64,000 nucleotides of DNA from Lachnospiraceae bacterium. GTDB lineage: Bacteria > Bacillota > Clostridia > Lachnospirales > Lachnospiraceae. Where the stretch lies: positions 134,217 to 198,216 of the forward strand of contig JABZIZ010000003.1 in assembly GCA_015258065.1 (NCBI GenBank). The letters run 5' to 3'. Made by a program: the position numbers and the translations under genes. Positions 1-8,219 of this stretch are shown piece by piece. Position 1 is the stretch's first letter. Every line of letters starts with the position of its first letter. The notes beneath the pieces are model-generated. The model made no database searches. It saw nothing but the letters and a program-made list of their open reading frames with translations, and had not been told where the DNA came from.

Positions 1-192
1 TGCCCGGCTGCATTCTTGTCCGATTTTTTCTGCATCGTTTAAAGGAATTCCGTTTTGTAACATCAACAGAGACATGGCGCGGTACATCGCACCGGTGTCA
101 ATATAAATCAAGTTTTCGCGTCGAGCCACCTGCTTCGCTATTGTAGATTTCCCCGCCCCTGCCGGTCCGTCGATGGCAATTTTAAATCCCAT
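1..192 (-). CDS. cmk: cytidylate kinase, N-terminal part (gene runs off the window)
   Basis: Only the first 64 codons are present. Cytidylate kinase phosphorylates CMP and dCMP with ATP in cytosolic pyrimidine nucleotide metabolism. The start of the protein reads MGFKIAIDGPAGAGKST, a P-loop with the IDGPAGAGKST signature typical of Cmk, followed by a DTGAMYRA motif, which is the NMP-binding start of this family. The ATG at 192 has GGGAGAAG a few bases upstream. It lies downstream of the flavoprotein gene on the same strand, an order common in clostridia. Identity is very likely despite truncation. Confidence 0.9.
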   Translation of the reverse strand, partial: MGFKIAIDGPAGAGKSTIAKQVARRENLIYIDTGAMYRAMSLLMLQNGIPLNDAEKIGQECSRA

Positions 193-270
193 GCTCTTCT
201 CCCGTCTGATCCCTTTGTTTTTCTTCCTGAACCTTCTCGCAATCTCTTTATAACCCGCTCCCCTGCAATT

Positions 271-1503
271 TCAATCAGCGGCGCTTTCCCCCGCCAGATG
301 CCCGGTCGACCAGGCAATTTGCAGATTATAACCACCCGTTAGTGCATCCAGATCCACGACTTCGCCCGCAAAATAAAGTCCCCCGACTCGTTTCGACTCC
401 ATGGTAGACGGATTGATTTCCCTAAGGGAAACTCCTCCTCTTGTAACGACCGCCTCGGAAAACCCTCTGCATCCGGTTACCGTTAACTTTAGATTCTTCA
501 TCAGATAGACAAAATGCTTGCGTTCTTCCCTTGTAATTTCATGCACCCTCTTTTCCGGCGCAATCCCGGATCGTTTCACCATGACAGGAATCAGTTTGGA
601 GGGAAAAAGATGCTGATTCACATTCATGAACTGCTTATTTTTCGCAGATTCAAATTCACGCAGAATCCTCGCATCCAGCTGTTCATCCGTCAGTCCCGGC
701 TTTAAATCCAGTAGCAACTGCATCTTTTTAGACGGATCCCAGTAGGCACTGGCGGAGAGGATCAAAGGTCCGCTGACACCGTAATGTGTAAAAAGCATTT
801 CGCCCAGATCTTCAAAAAGAATCTTTTCATCTGAGTCGACTGCCTTCAAGGAAACATTTTTCAAAGAAAGCCCCTGCAAGTCTTTGCACCACTCTTCTCT
901 TACGATGAGCGGTGTGAGAGAAGGGGCGCAAGCGGTAACCTCATGCCCCGCACTTCTGGCAAATTTATACCCATCCCCGGTCGAACCGGTGGAAGCATAG
1001 GAGAGCCCCCCTGTAGCCACAATGACTGCATCAAAAGCAAGTTCTTCTCCACCGGCAAGCCGAATGCCCAGAATCTTCTGTCCGTCTTCAGAAAAAAGCA
1101 GTTTCTGCACCTGTGTGTGGAATCTCATTCGAACACCGACCCGCTCCATGCCGCGTACCAAGGCTTGAATCACATCGGAAGAATGATCCGAACAGGGAAA
1201 CACCCGCCTTCCTCTCTCCACCTTCACAGGGCAGCCATTTTCTGTGAAAAATTCCTTGACTGCATCTTTAGAAAAACCGTAGATGCTACTGTAGAGGAAT
1301 TTTTTCCCATGTACAACATGAGAAAAAAAATCTTCCGTCTCACAGTCGTTGGTCAAATTGCATCTACCTTTTCCGGTAATATAGAGTTTTTTCCCCGGCT
1401 TTTCATTCTTTTCGAAAATAAAGGTTTCCGCTCCGCCTGTTGCTGCGGCATAAGCAGCCATCATTCCCGCGGCGCCGCAGCCGATCACTGCCACCCTCTT
1501 CAT
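271..1503 (-). CDS. NAD(P)/FAD-dependent oxidoreductase, BaiN/HI0933 (YhiN) family
   Basis: A 410-residue flavoprotein. The N-terminus has a Rossmann FAD-binding motif (VIGCGAAGMMAA), then the family signature GKKLYITGKGRCNLTN, and a C-terminal GEVVDLDALTGGYNLQIA block that contributes to FAD binding. Proteins of this family are cytosolic oxidoreductases; one member (BaiN) is linked to bile acid dehydroxylation, but most have no known substrate, so no pathway is claimed. It overlaps the upstream TetR gene by 4 bp (ATGA) and precedes cmk, so the three are probably co-transcribed. Length is usual for the family. Confidence 0.85.
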   Translation of the reverse strand: MKRVAVIGCGAAGMMAAYAAATGGAETFIFEKNEKPGKKLYITGKGRCNLTNDCETEDFFSHVVHGKKFLYSSIYGFSKDAVKEFFTENGCPVKVERGRRVFPCSDHSSDVIQALVRGMERVGVRMRFHTQVQKLLFSEDGQKILGIRLAGGEELAFDAVIVATGGLSYASTGSTGDGYKFARSAGHEVTACAPSLTPLIVREEWCKDLQGLSLKNVSLKAVDSDEKILFEDLGEMLFTHYGVSGPLILSASAYWDPSKKMQLLLDLKPGLTDEQLDARILREFESAKNKQFMNVNQHLFPSKLIPVMVKRSGIAPEKRVHEITREERKHFVYLMKNLKLTVTGCRGFSEAVVTRGGVSLREINPSTMESKRVGGLYFAGEVVDLDALTGGYNLQIAWSTGHLAGESAAD

Positions 1504-2051
1504 CCTGCAAAGTCCTTATAGCATGATTTCAAGATCGCCAGACTCTGCTCTTCGTCCAGGTCATAATCGCCACTGACGGCCATGCAGGCTGCTCCATGAA
1601 TAAAGATCCAAATCTTCATAAAAAGCTGATCCGGACTCTTCGTACCTCCCTCTCCCGCCTTCCGGATCTGTTCCGTCACTACATCGTCTGCACCATTCAC
1701 CAATTCGTAGGTGCTTTTGGCATTCTCCTCATGCGGCATCAGAAAAAGCAACTCAAACAGTTTTGGCTCCTTCCTTGCAAAGGAGATATAGGCCATGCCA
1801 AGATCCACAAATGGAATCTCGTTTCTTTTTTCGAATGCAGTGTAGAATTCTCCGTAGTAGGAAGCAGCCTTGTCATAAACATCTTTCTTAAGCGCTTCCA
1901 TGTTTGCATAAAGTCGGAAGATCGGTTGGGTGGAACATCCCGCTTCTGATGCAAGCTTTCTGGACGTAATCTGCTGAAAGCCTTCTTCTCTGGTAATACG
2001 GAAGGCGGCGTCGACAATCTCTTCTTTCGTGATCGTAGCTTTTCTGGCCAT
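1500..2051 (-). CDS. TetR/AcrR family transcriptional regulator
   Basis: A 183-residue regulator. The N-terminal 50 residues form a TetR helix-turn-helix (IVDAAFRITREEGFQQITSR, then KLASEAGCSTQPIFRLYANME). The rest is a divergent ligand-binding and dimer domain, with a WIFIHGAACMA segment typical of TetR C-terminal domains. Its 3' end overlaps the flavoprotein gene by 4 bp, so it may control that gene and itself. A near-consensus promoter lies upstream inside the end of mutY. The ligand is unknown. Confidence 0.85.
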   Translation of the reverse strand: MARKATITKEEIVDAAFRITREEGFQQITSRKLASEAGCSTQPIFRLYANMEALKKDVYDKAASYYGEFYTAFEKRNEIPFVDLGMAYISFARKEPKLFELLFLMPHEENAKSTYELVNGADDVVTEQIRKAGEGGTKSPDQLFMKIWIFIHGAACMAVSGDYDLDEEQSLAILKSCYKDFAG

Positions 2052-2117
2052 TTTCTTTTGCCCGTATCCTTTTCAAGCATTCATAAAACTGTATTGGTAT
2101 GTTTAATAGCAAACGTT

Positions 2118-2147
2118 ATCATAGTCGATTTCCCCCTGCAGTGTCAA
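2118..2147 (-). promoter_or_regulatory. sigma-A-type promoter of the tetR-flavoprotein unit
   Basis: Read on minus, TTGACA (2142-2147) is followed by an 18-bp spacer and TATGAT (2118-2123). This is a near-perfect promoter that overlaps the last codons of mutY, so the TetR gene has its own start about 60 bp before its ATG. Confidence 0.65.
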
Positions 2148-3246
2148 GCGTCTCACCATTGTTTTCTATCTGCATTGCAATTCTCAGGTAGACGGAAAAA
2201 GCGCTCGGCACCGCATATTTCTCATTCAACTCTTCTCTTTTGGCCCAGACAAAATCTGCCACAGCAGCCTCCCCTCTCTCCTCTACGAGGAGTAAAGCTC
2301 CCTGCATTTCCCATTCCTTATGGGTAAAAATATGTTTGCTTTTCACCAGTTCTTTCTTTGATGACAGCAGAAGACCATGAGAGGTAGCCCATATTTCGAG
2401 ATCCACCGGTGACAAATAACCCTCTTCATTGGGGAACTCATACATTCCGGCTAACAGTCCCGTTGCAGGGCGCTTCCGAATCAAAAATCTTGCTCCATCC
2501 GTTACCAGAAGAATCGTACGCTGCTCTACCTTCCTCTCTCTTCGTGAAGATTTGACGGGAAAATACATTTCCTTCCGTCCGGCATGAGACCGGCAGTTTT
2601 TCTGAATCGGACACAGAGCACACCTGGGAAGACCGCCTGGGAGACAGATCGTTTCGCCCAGTTCCATCAGCGCCTGGTTAAACTTCCCGCAGTCTTTTGC
2701 AGGCGGCAACTGGTCTTCTAACTCCTTTCGGATTCTATCTCTTGTGTCCTGTCTCGCAATATCACCCTCGTCCGCAAAAAAACGTGTGAAAACCCGGAGC
2801 ACATTGCCATCCACAACGGGAACCCTTTCCTGAAAGGCAATGGAAGCAATGGCGCCCGCCGTATAAGGTCCGATCCCCGGCAGGCGAATCAGTTCCTCAT
2901 AGTGGGCAGGCAGATTCCCCCCATGCTCCCTGACTACGATTTCAGCCGCCTTTTTCAAATTTTTTGCCCGGGAATAATAGCCAAGCCCCTCCCATAGTTT
3001 CATGAGCTCATCTTCCTCCACTTCCGCCAATGCAAAAATATCCGGAAGGCGCTTAAGGAACCTGGCGTAGTATTCTTTCACTGCCTCAATCCTGGTTTGC
3101 TGCAACATGATTTCGGAAATCCAAACGTGATAAGGGGTCGGGCTAAGGCGCCAGGGAAGGGGACGCTCCACTTGTAAATACCAACGTATGAGCGCTTCCG
3201 AAGGAATTTGACGCTTTTTTTCCACCCGGCTGTTGGAAGGATTCAA
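2119..3246 (-). CDS. mutY: A/G-specific adenine glycosylase MutY
   Basis: A 375-residue base-excision repair enzyme that removes adenine mispaired with 8-oxoguanine. The N-terminal HhH-GPD domain has the catalytic region SEIMLQQTRIEAV and the hairpin LPGIGPYTAGAIASIAF followed by VPVVDGNVLRV with the catalytic Asp. The [4Fe-4S] loop is C-X7-C-X2-C-X5-C (around residues 205-222). A C-terminal NUDIX-like domain that recognises oxoG follows. Its start overlaps the phosphoesterase gene by 4 bp. Confidence 0.95.
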   Translation of the reverse strand: MNPSNSRVEKKRQIPSEALIRWYLQVERPLPWRLSPTPYHVWISEIMLQQTRIEAVKEYYARFLKRLPDIFALAEVEEDELMKLWEGLGYYSRAKNLKKAAEIVVREHGGNLPAHYEELIRLPGIGPYTAGAIASIAFQERVPVVDGNVLRVFTRFFADEGDIARQDTRDRIRKELEDQLPPAKDCGKFNQALMELGETICLPGGLPRCALCPIQKNCRSHAGRKEMYFPVKSSRRERKVEQRTILLVTDGARFLIRKRPATGLLAGMYEFPNEEGYLSPVDLEIWATSHGLLLSSKKELVKSKHIFTHKEWEMQGALLLVEERGEAAVADFVWAKREELNEKYAVPSAFSVYLRIAMQIENNGETLDTAGGNRL

Positions 3247-3731
3247 GGAAGCTCCTTCTGCAAAATGGCCAACTTCCCTGTACCATCCTCGATTTCCATC
3301 ACTGCGTAGGAAGGGTGACTCCCGCCTCTTGGTCTGACCGGGCTTCCCGGGTTAATCACCGTCACACCTTCTTCCTCTGTCACCTCGGGAACATGCGTAT
3401 GCCCGTACATTGCGATATCGCAGCCGTTTTGCTTCGCCATTCGTACAAGGTTTCGATTATCTCTCCTGACGTTCAACAGATCTCCATGAGAAAGATAGAC
3501 CCGGTGATAGTCTCCCAGTAAAAATACCAGTTCCTTAGGCAGATTTCCCTCATAATCGCAGTTTCCCCCAACTGCCCTCAGATGATAGTCCCGACTTTCT
3601 CCCAGCGCATACCGAAACTCTCCGCATATATCTCCGCAATGAACCAGTACATCAAAGGGCCTCTCGGCAGCAATGATTTTTTTCAATTCGTAAAAACTTC
3701 CGTGTGTATCGCTCACGATCACTACTTTCAT
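3243..3731 (-). CDS. YfcE/MJ0936-type metallophosphoesterase
   Basis: A 162-residue calcineurin-like phosphoesterase. It has the full metal-binding set: SDTHGS at the N-terminus, HCGDI, GNCD, SHGD and GHTHVPEV, then the family-typical INPGSPVRPRGG near the C-terminus. Members cleave phosphodiester bonds; the physiological substrate is unknown. It is the first gene of a two-gene unit with mutY (ATGA overlap). In many Firmicutes this family sits next to a RdgB/HAM1 nucleotide pyrophosphatase, which is not seen here. Confidence 0.88.
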   Translation of the reverse strand: MKVVIVSDTHGSFYELKKIIAAERPFDVLVHCGDICGEFRYALGESRDYHLRAVGGNCDYEGNLPKELVFLLGDYHRVYLSHGDLLNVRRDNRNLVRMAKQNGCDIAMYGHTHVPEVTEEEGVTVINPGSPVRPRGGSHPSYAVMEIEDGTGKLAILQKELP

Positions 3732-3742
3732 GATTTACTCCA

Positions 3743-3782
3743 AAAAGTAGGGTGCAGGTGAATCACTGCCTACCTGCACCCT
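3743..3782 (-). terminator. rho-independent terminator after tpiA
   Basis: An 11-bp perfect stem (3749-3759 with 3772-3782) and a 12-nt loop. On minus the stem is followed by a run of T (ACTTTTTGG). It lies between the tpiA stop and the start of yfcE, and so closes the gap-pgk-tpiA operon. Confidence 0.75.
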
Positions 3783-3823
3783 TCTTCTTTTATGTTTTCC
3801 CGTCCTCTACGATCGCCGAATGA

Positions 3824-4570
3824 TTAGTAATTGACAATCTGACCGAATTCTTCCTTTAGAGAGGCACCGCCTACCAGTCCTCCGTCGATATTCGGTTTTG
3901 CAAATAAGTCTGCAGCGGTCTTCGCATTGACAGATCCGCCGTACTGGATACGAATGGCTTCTCCCGTCGCTTCTCCGTAAATTTCACGGATGCATTCCCT
4001 AATCGCAGCACAAACCTCTTCCGCCTGATCGCTGGTCGCCGTTTTTCCCGTACCGATCGCCCAGATCGGCTCGTAGGCGATGACCGCTGTCTTAGCCTGG
4101 TCTGCCGATACTCCCTGGAAAGCGATCTTAATCTGCTGGCGGATAAAATCAATGGTGATTCCCTGCTCTCTCTGCTCCAGCGTTTCTCCACAGCAGATGA
4201 TCGGGGTAAGTCCATGTTCAAACGCTTTCAATACCTTTTTATTGACGGTTTCATTGGTCTCCGCAAAATATTGTCTTCTCTCGGAGTGCCCGATGATGAC
4301 ATATTTCACACCTGCTTCCGTCAACATGTCCGGTGCGATTTCTCCGGTGAAAGCGCCCTTCTCTTCAAAGTACATATTCTCGGCACCGATTGCAATGTTG
4401 CTTCCCTCTGCCGCCTGCACCGCGGGAATGATATCAATCGCGGGAACACAAAAGACTACATCCGCATTCTCCGACTTTACCAGTGGCTTTAAGCGCTGAA
4501 TGAGGTCAACCGCCTGCTTCGGTGTCATGTTCATCTTCCAGTTACCGGCAATAATCATTCTTCTTCCCAT
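3824..4570 (-). CDS. tpiA: triosephosphate isomerase
   Basis: A 248-residue TIM barrel that interconverts dihydroxyacetone phosphate and glyceraldehyde 3-phosphate. All family motifs are present: GNWKMN with the active-site Lys, the catalytic His in IGHSERRQYF, and AYEPIWAIGTGKTA with the catalytic Glu and the mobile loop; the C-terminal phosphate-binding GGSV and GLVGGAS are also seen. It is the last gene of gap-pgk-tpiA, 16 bp after pgk, and is followed by a terminator. Confidence 0.97.
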   Translation of the reverse strand: MGRRMIIAGNWKMNMTPKQAVDLIQRLKPLVKSENADVVFCVPAIDIIPAVQAAEGSNIAIGAENMYFEEKGAFTGEIAPDMLTEAGVKYVIIGHSERRQYFAETNETVNKKVLKAFEHGLTPIICCGETLEQREQGITIDFIRQQIKIAFQGVSADQAKTAVIAYEPIWAIGTGKTATSDQAEEVCAAIRECIREIYGEATGEAIRIQYGGSVNAKTAADLFAKPNIDGGLVGGASLKEEFGQIVNY

Positions 4571-4586
4571 AGGAAATTCTCCTCTA

Positions 4587-5810
4587 TTATTTATCGTCTG
4601 CAGCTACAACGCCCGGCAGTGCCTTACCTTCCAGAAACTCCAGAGAAGCGCCGCCGCCTGTGGAAATATGAGACATTTTGGATGCGTATCCCAGCTGGTT
4701 TACCGCCGCCGCAGAGTCTCCACCACCAATGATCGTTGTGGCATCTGTCTGCGCAAGCGCTTTTGCAACTGCCTTGGTTCCCTCTGCCAGAACCGGATTT
4801 TCAAACACGCCCATCGGTCCGTTCCAGACAACCGTCTTTGCATTCTTCACCGCTTCCGCATACAGTTCACGCGTCTTTTCTCCAATATCCAGCCCTTCTT
4901 TATCCGCCGGAATCGCACTAGACGCACATGTCTCTACTTTGATATTGGCGTCGTCAATCGGATTCGGGAAAGAATCCGCAACCACCGTATCTACGGGCAG
5001 GAGGAGGGTTTTACCAAGCTTCTGCGCCTTCTCCATCATTTCCTTACAATAATCCACCTTCGTATCGTCTACCAGAGATTTGCCGACCTCATAGCCTTTT
5101 GCCTTTAAGAAGGTGAAGGCCATTCCGCCTCCAATGATGAGCGTATCGCACTTCTCCAGAAGGTTGTTGATGACATTTAATTTATCAGCAACCTTCGCTC
5201 CGCCCAGAATCGCCACAAAAGGTCTGACCGGGTTCTCGACCGCATTGCCCAGGAAATCAATTTCCTTCTGCATCAGATAACCGACTGCACAGGAACCGCC
5301 TTTTTCACGCACGAACTTCGTGACCCCTTCTACCGAACAATGCGCTCTGTGAGAAGAACCGAAGGCATCACACACATAATCATCACAGAGATCCGCAAGC
5401 TCTTTGCTGAACGCTTCGCCGTTCTTTGTCTCTTCCGGACGGAATCTGGTGTTCTGTAGCAAAATGACGTCGCCGTCTTTCATCTCCGCTACCGCCTTCG
5501 TTACCTCCGGCCCGGTGACGGTATCCAGCGCCACAAACTTCACTTCTTTTCCCAGCTTTTCCGAAAGACGCTCCGCTACAGGGCGAAGAGACTCTCCCTC
5601 ATTAGGGCCATTCTTCACCTTGCCCAGATGGGAGCAGAGAATAACCTTCCCGCCATCCTTCATCAGCTTCTCAATGGTAGGCAGCGCTGCTACAATACGG
5701 GTTTCGTCGGTGATTTTTCCGTCCTTTAACGGCACATTAAAGTCACAGCGGCACAGGACTCTTTTGCCTTTATATGCCACATCGTCGATTGATTTTTTAT
5801 TCAGAGCCAT
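4587..5810 (-). CDS. pgk: phosphoglycerate kinase
   Basis: A 407-residue two-domain kinase that makes ATP from 1,3-bisphosphoglycerate. The N-terminal signature KRVLCRCDFNVPL, the DAFGSSHRAHCS motif and the C-terminal nucleotide site (VWNGPMGVFE, GGGDSAAAV, STGGGASLEFLEG) are all clear. I chose the ATG at 5810 (MALNKKSID) because GGAGG lies 7-8 bases upstream; the longer open frame has no such site. It is the middle gene of the glycolytic operon. Confidence 0.97.
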   Translation of the reverse strand: MALNKKSIDDVAYKGKRVLCRCDFNVPLKDGKITDETRIVAALPTIEKLMKDGGKVILCSHLGKVKNGPNEGESLRPVAERLSEKLGKEVKFVALDTVTGPEVTKAVAEMKDGDVILLQNTRFRPEETKNGEAFSKELADLCDDYVCDAFGSSHRAHCSVEGVTKFVREKGGSCAVGYLMQKEIDFLGNAVENPVRPFVAILGGAKVADKLNVINNLLEKCDTLIIGGGMAFTFLKAKGYEVGKSLVDDTKVDYCKEMMEKAQKLGKTLLLPVDTVVADSFPNPIDDANIKVETCASSAIPADKEGLDIGEKTRELYAEAVKNAKTVVWNGPMGVFENPVLAEGTKAVAKALAQTDATTIIGGGDSAAAVNQLGYASKMSHISTGGGASLEFLEGKALPGVVAADDK

Positions 5811-5838
5811 AGATAAACCTCCTTCGTTCATGAAAGAA

Positions 5839-5860
5839 GTCCGGTCCAAGTGGACCGGAC
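5839..5860 (-). other. intercistronic hairpin between gap and pgk
   Basis: A perfect inverted repeat, GTCCGGTCC and GGACCGGAC, with a 4-nt loop. It sits 28 bases before the pgk start codon. The bases after the stem on minus (TTCTTTC) are only a weak T-run, so it is more likely a partial terminator or an mRNA processing/stability element than a full stop. Confidence 0.55.
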
Positions 5861-5898
5861 CTCCTGTTAGATCACGTTGGTTGTGGTCGTCCGTCTGA

Positions 5899-6912
5899 TT
5901 ATTTGTTAATCAGAGAGCCAAAGTGCTTGATGGTGCGTACCATCTGGCTGGTGTAGCTGTTCTCATTGTCATACCAGGAAACCACCTGTACCAGTGTCTT
6001 ATCTCCCATCGGCAGAACCTTGGTCTGGGTTGCATCAAAGATGGAACCTGCGGTGCTGTTAATGATATCGGAAGAAACGATCTCATCGGTGTTGTATTCG
6101 AAGGACTCGGTCTCTTCTTTCTTCATCTGCTCGTTTACCTGGTCTGCTGTCACCTTGCCGTTTACGACTGCATCCAGAATCGTGGTAGATCCGGTTGCGG
6201 TAGGAACACGCTGTGCCGCTCCGTTCAATTTGCCATCCAGTTCCGGAAGAACAAGGCCGATTGCCTTGGCAGCGCCGGAAGAAGAAGGAGTAATGTTCAT
6301 TGCGCCAGCTCTGGAGCGACGAAGATCTCCCTTTCTCTGCGGTCCGTCCAGGATCATCTGATCGCCGGTATACGCATGTACGGTGGTCATAAAGCCGGAC
6401 TCAACCGGGCAAAGATCATTCAGAGCTTTTGCCATCGGTGCCAGGCAGTTGGTTGTGCAGGAAGCAGCGGAAATGATCTGATCCTCCGCCGTCAGGGTGT
6501 TGTGATTGACATTGTAAACGATGGTCTTGAGGTCATTGCCTGCCGGAGCGGAAATCACTACATGCTTTGCTCCTGCATTGATGTGCGCCATGGACTTCGC
6601 TTTAGAGGTATAGAAACCGGTGCACTCCAGAACAACATCAATGTCCAGATCCTTCCAGGGAAGGTTTGCAGCGTCTTTCTCTGCGTAAATGGTAATCTTC
6701 TTGCCATTTACAATAATGCTATTCTCACCGGCTTCCACCTTGCCGTTATAACGGCCATGTGTTGTATCATACTTGAGAAGATAAGCAAGCATCTCCGGGC
6801 TGGTAAGATCGTTAATTGCTACCACTTCATATCCGTCCGCCTGAAACATCTGTCTGAAAGCCAAACGTCCAATACGTCCGAAACCATTGATTGCTACTCT
6901 TACATCTGCCAT
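5899..6912 (-). CDS. gap: glyceraldehyde-3-phosphate dehydrogenase, type I
   Basis: A 337-residue NAD-dependent dehydrogenase. The Rossmann start INGFGRIGRLAFRQ, the active site SAASCTTNCLAP with the catalytic Cys, the S-loop region AGAMNITPSSSGAAKA and the C-terminal SWYDNENSYTSQ are all present. The ATG at 6912 (MADVRVAING) is preceded by TAGGAGGAAT; the in-frame codons upstream lack a ribosome binding site. It is the first gene of gap-pgk-tpiA, with its own promoter and a palindromic operator candidate. Confidence 0.97.
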   Translation of the reverse strand: MADVRVAINGFGRIGRLAFRQMFQADGYEVVAINDLTSPEMLAYLLKYDTTHGRYNGKVEAGENSIIVNGKKITIYAEKDAANLPWKDLDIDVVLECTGFYTSKAKSMAHINAGAKHVVISAPAGNDLKTIVYNVNHNTLTAEDQIISAASCTTNCLAPMAKALNDLCPVESGFMTTVHAYTGDQMILDGPQRKGDLRRSRAGAMNITPSSSGAAKAIGLVLPELDGKLNGAAQRVPTATGSTTILDAVVNGKVTADQVNEQMKKEETESFEYNTDEIVSSDIINSTAGSIFDATQTKVLPMGDKTLVQVVSWYDNENSYTSQMVRTIKHFGSLINK

Positions 6913-6970
6913 AGATAGATTCCTCCTAAATGATAGTATTTGGAAGTTTTGCAATTGCCATTACAATTGT

Positions 6971-6995
6971 AAACGTTGATGAATTATCAACGTTT
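6971..6995. promoter_or_regulatory. palindromic operator candidate upstream of gap (cre-like)
   Basis: A perfect inverted repeat AAACGTTGAT-gaatt-ATCAACGTTT lies immediately downstream of the predicted gap -10 hexamer. Each half resembles a catabolite-responsive element core (TGWAANCGNTNWCA); the minus-strand reading TGAAAACGTTGATA matches 13 of 14 positions. A LacI/CcpA-type regulator binding here could block gap transcription. The regulator's identity is inferred. Confidence 0.55.
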
Positions 6996-6997
6996 TC

Positions 6998-7026
6998 ATC
7001 TTACCGAATCCTGTATGAAAATTCAA
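6998..7026 (-). promoter_or_regulatory. predicted gap promoter
   Basis: On minus, TTGAAT (7021-7026), a 17-bp spacer, then TAAGAT (6998-7003). Each hexamer matches 4 of 6 consensus positions. The predicted start falls inside the adjacent palindrome. Confidence 0.5.
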
Positions 7027-7034
7027 GGTAATTC

Positions 7035-7064
7035 TTGTACCGGAAGTTATTTTTTTGCTATGAT
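7035..7064 (+). promoter_or_regulatory. predicted mnmA promoter
   Basis: TTGTAC (7035-7040), an 18-bp spacer, and TATGAT (7059-7064) on plus, about 30 bp before the mnmA start. It is divergent from the gap promoter. Confidence 0.5.
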
Positions 7065-7094
7065 ACTCCTTACTATCAGGAGATGGAAACAAAA

Positions 7095-8177
7095 ATGAAG
7101 GAACGAATCGAAAAGAGTGCATTGATTGCAATGAGCGGCGGTGTAGATTCCTCTGTCGCCGCTTATCTGATGAAAAAAGAGGGATTCCGTTGCATGGGCG
7201 TCAACATGCGCTTATACCATAACCGGGACATTGGCCAGAAGCTGATCGGGAGCTGCTGCTCCCTGCAGGACGCCGATGATGCTGCGGAAGTCTGTTATCG
7301 GCTGAATCTTCCCTTTCGCATGCTGGATTATACGGCGCAGTTCAAAAAAGAGGTCATGGACAAATTTGTAAAAACCTATGAGACGGGCGGAACACCGAAC
7401 CCCTGCATCGACTGCAACCGCTATATGAAATTCAAGCACTTGGCGGATTTTGCGGACGAAATAGGATTCGACAAGATTGTCACCGGTCATTATGCCCGCG
7501 TGGATTATGACGAAGCCTCAGGACGTTATTTATTAAAAAAAGCCGTTGATGAAAAGAAGGATCAAAGTTATGTCCTGTACATGCTGACACAGGAGCAGCT
7601 GTCCCGCATCCGATTCCCCCTGGGCAACTTCACCAAAGAAATCACCCGCCGGATCGCAGAAGAGGCAGGTTTTGTCAACGCCAGGAAGCATGACTCCGAA
7701 GACATTTGCTTTGTCCCGGACGGCGATTATGTCGCATTCATGGAACGGTATACCCGAAAAAAATATCCGGGCGGAGACTTTCTGGATGAAGCCGGCCATA
7801 CGATTGGCAGGCACGAGGGGGCTGTTCGGTATACCAAAGGACAGCGCCGGGGGCTGAAATTTTCTGCCGGAAAGAGAATCTTCGTTATTGACAAAGATAT
7901 GGACAGGAATACGGTCACCTTAGGAGACGAGTCCTCTCTTTTTTCCACCGAAATCGAGCTGACCGATGTGAATTGGATCACCAAACTTCCGGAAACCAGC
8001 CTTCGAGTGACCGGCCGCACCCGCTATCACCAAAAAGAAACCGAATGCACCTTAACGCCTTTAAGTGCCACACGCGCCAGGGTCATTTTCGACCGTCCGG
8101 TTCGCGCCGTGACCAGAGGGCAGGCTGCTGTTTTTTATGATGGCGACATTGTGGTTTGTGGTGGAACCATCTTATAG
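7095..8177 (+). CDS. mnmA: tRNA-specific 2-thiouridylase MnmA
   Basis: A 360-residue enzyme that puts sulfur on U34 of tRNA-Lys, Glu and Gln. It has the PP-loop MSGGVDSSVAA, the first catalytic Cys in NPCIDCNRYMKF and the second in SEDICFVPDGDY, and a C-terminal beta-barrel. I place the start at the ATG at 7095 because AGGAG lies upstream at 7078-7082; the ATG at 7083 is a possible alternative, but it touches AGGAG. The open frame reaches back to a TTG at 7035 that overlaps the promoter and is unlikely. Confidence 0.93.
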   Translation: MKERIEKSALIAMSGGVDSSVAAYLMKKEGFRCMGVNMRLYHNRDIGQKLIGSCCSLQDADDAAEVCYRLNLPFRMLDYTAQFKKEVMDKFVKTYETGGTPNPCIDCNRYMKFKHLADFADEIGFDKIVTGHYARVDYDEASGRYLLKKAVDEKKDQSYVLYMLTQEQLSRIRFPLGNFTKEITRRIAEEAGFVNARKHDSEDICFVPDGDYVAFMERYTRKKYPGGDFLDEAGHTIGRHEGAVRYTKGQRRGLKFSAGKRIFVIDKDMDRNTVTLGDESSLFSTEIELTDVNWITKLPETSLRVTGRTRYHQKETECTLTPLSATRARVIFDRPVRAVTRGQAAVFYDGDIVVCGGTIL

Positions 8178-8219
8178 GGAAGTACACGAGAGGAACTGTA
8201 AGAAAGGATCTTCAGTAAA

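Noticed and set aside
5923..6918. 331-codon open frame on plus opposite gap
   Set aside because: Antisense shadow of a highly conserved gene; no start signals.
7035..7094. TTG start for mnmA, 20 codons upstream
   Set aside because: These codons overlap the predicted promoter and have no family similarity; the ATG at 7095 has AGGAG upstream.
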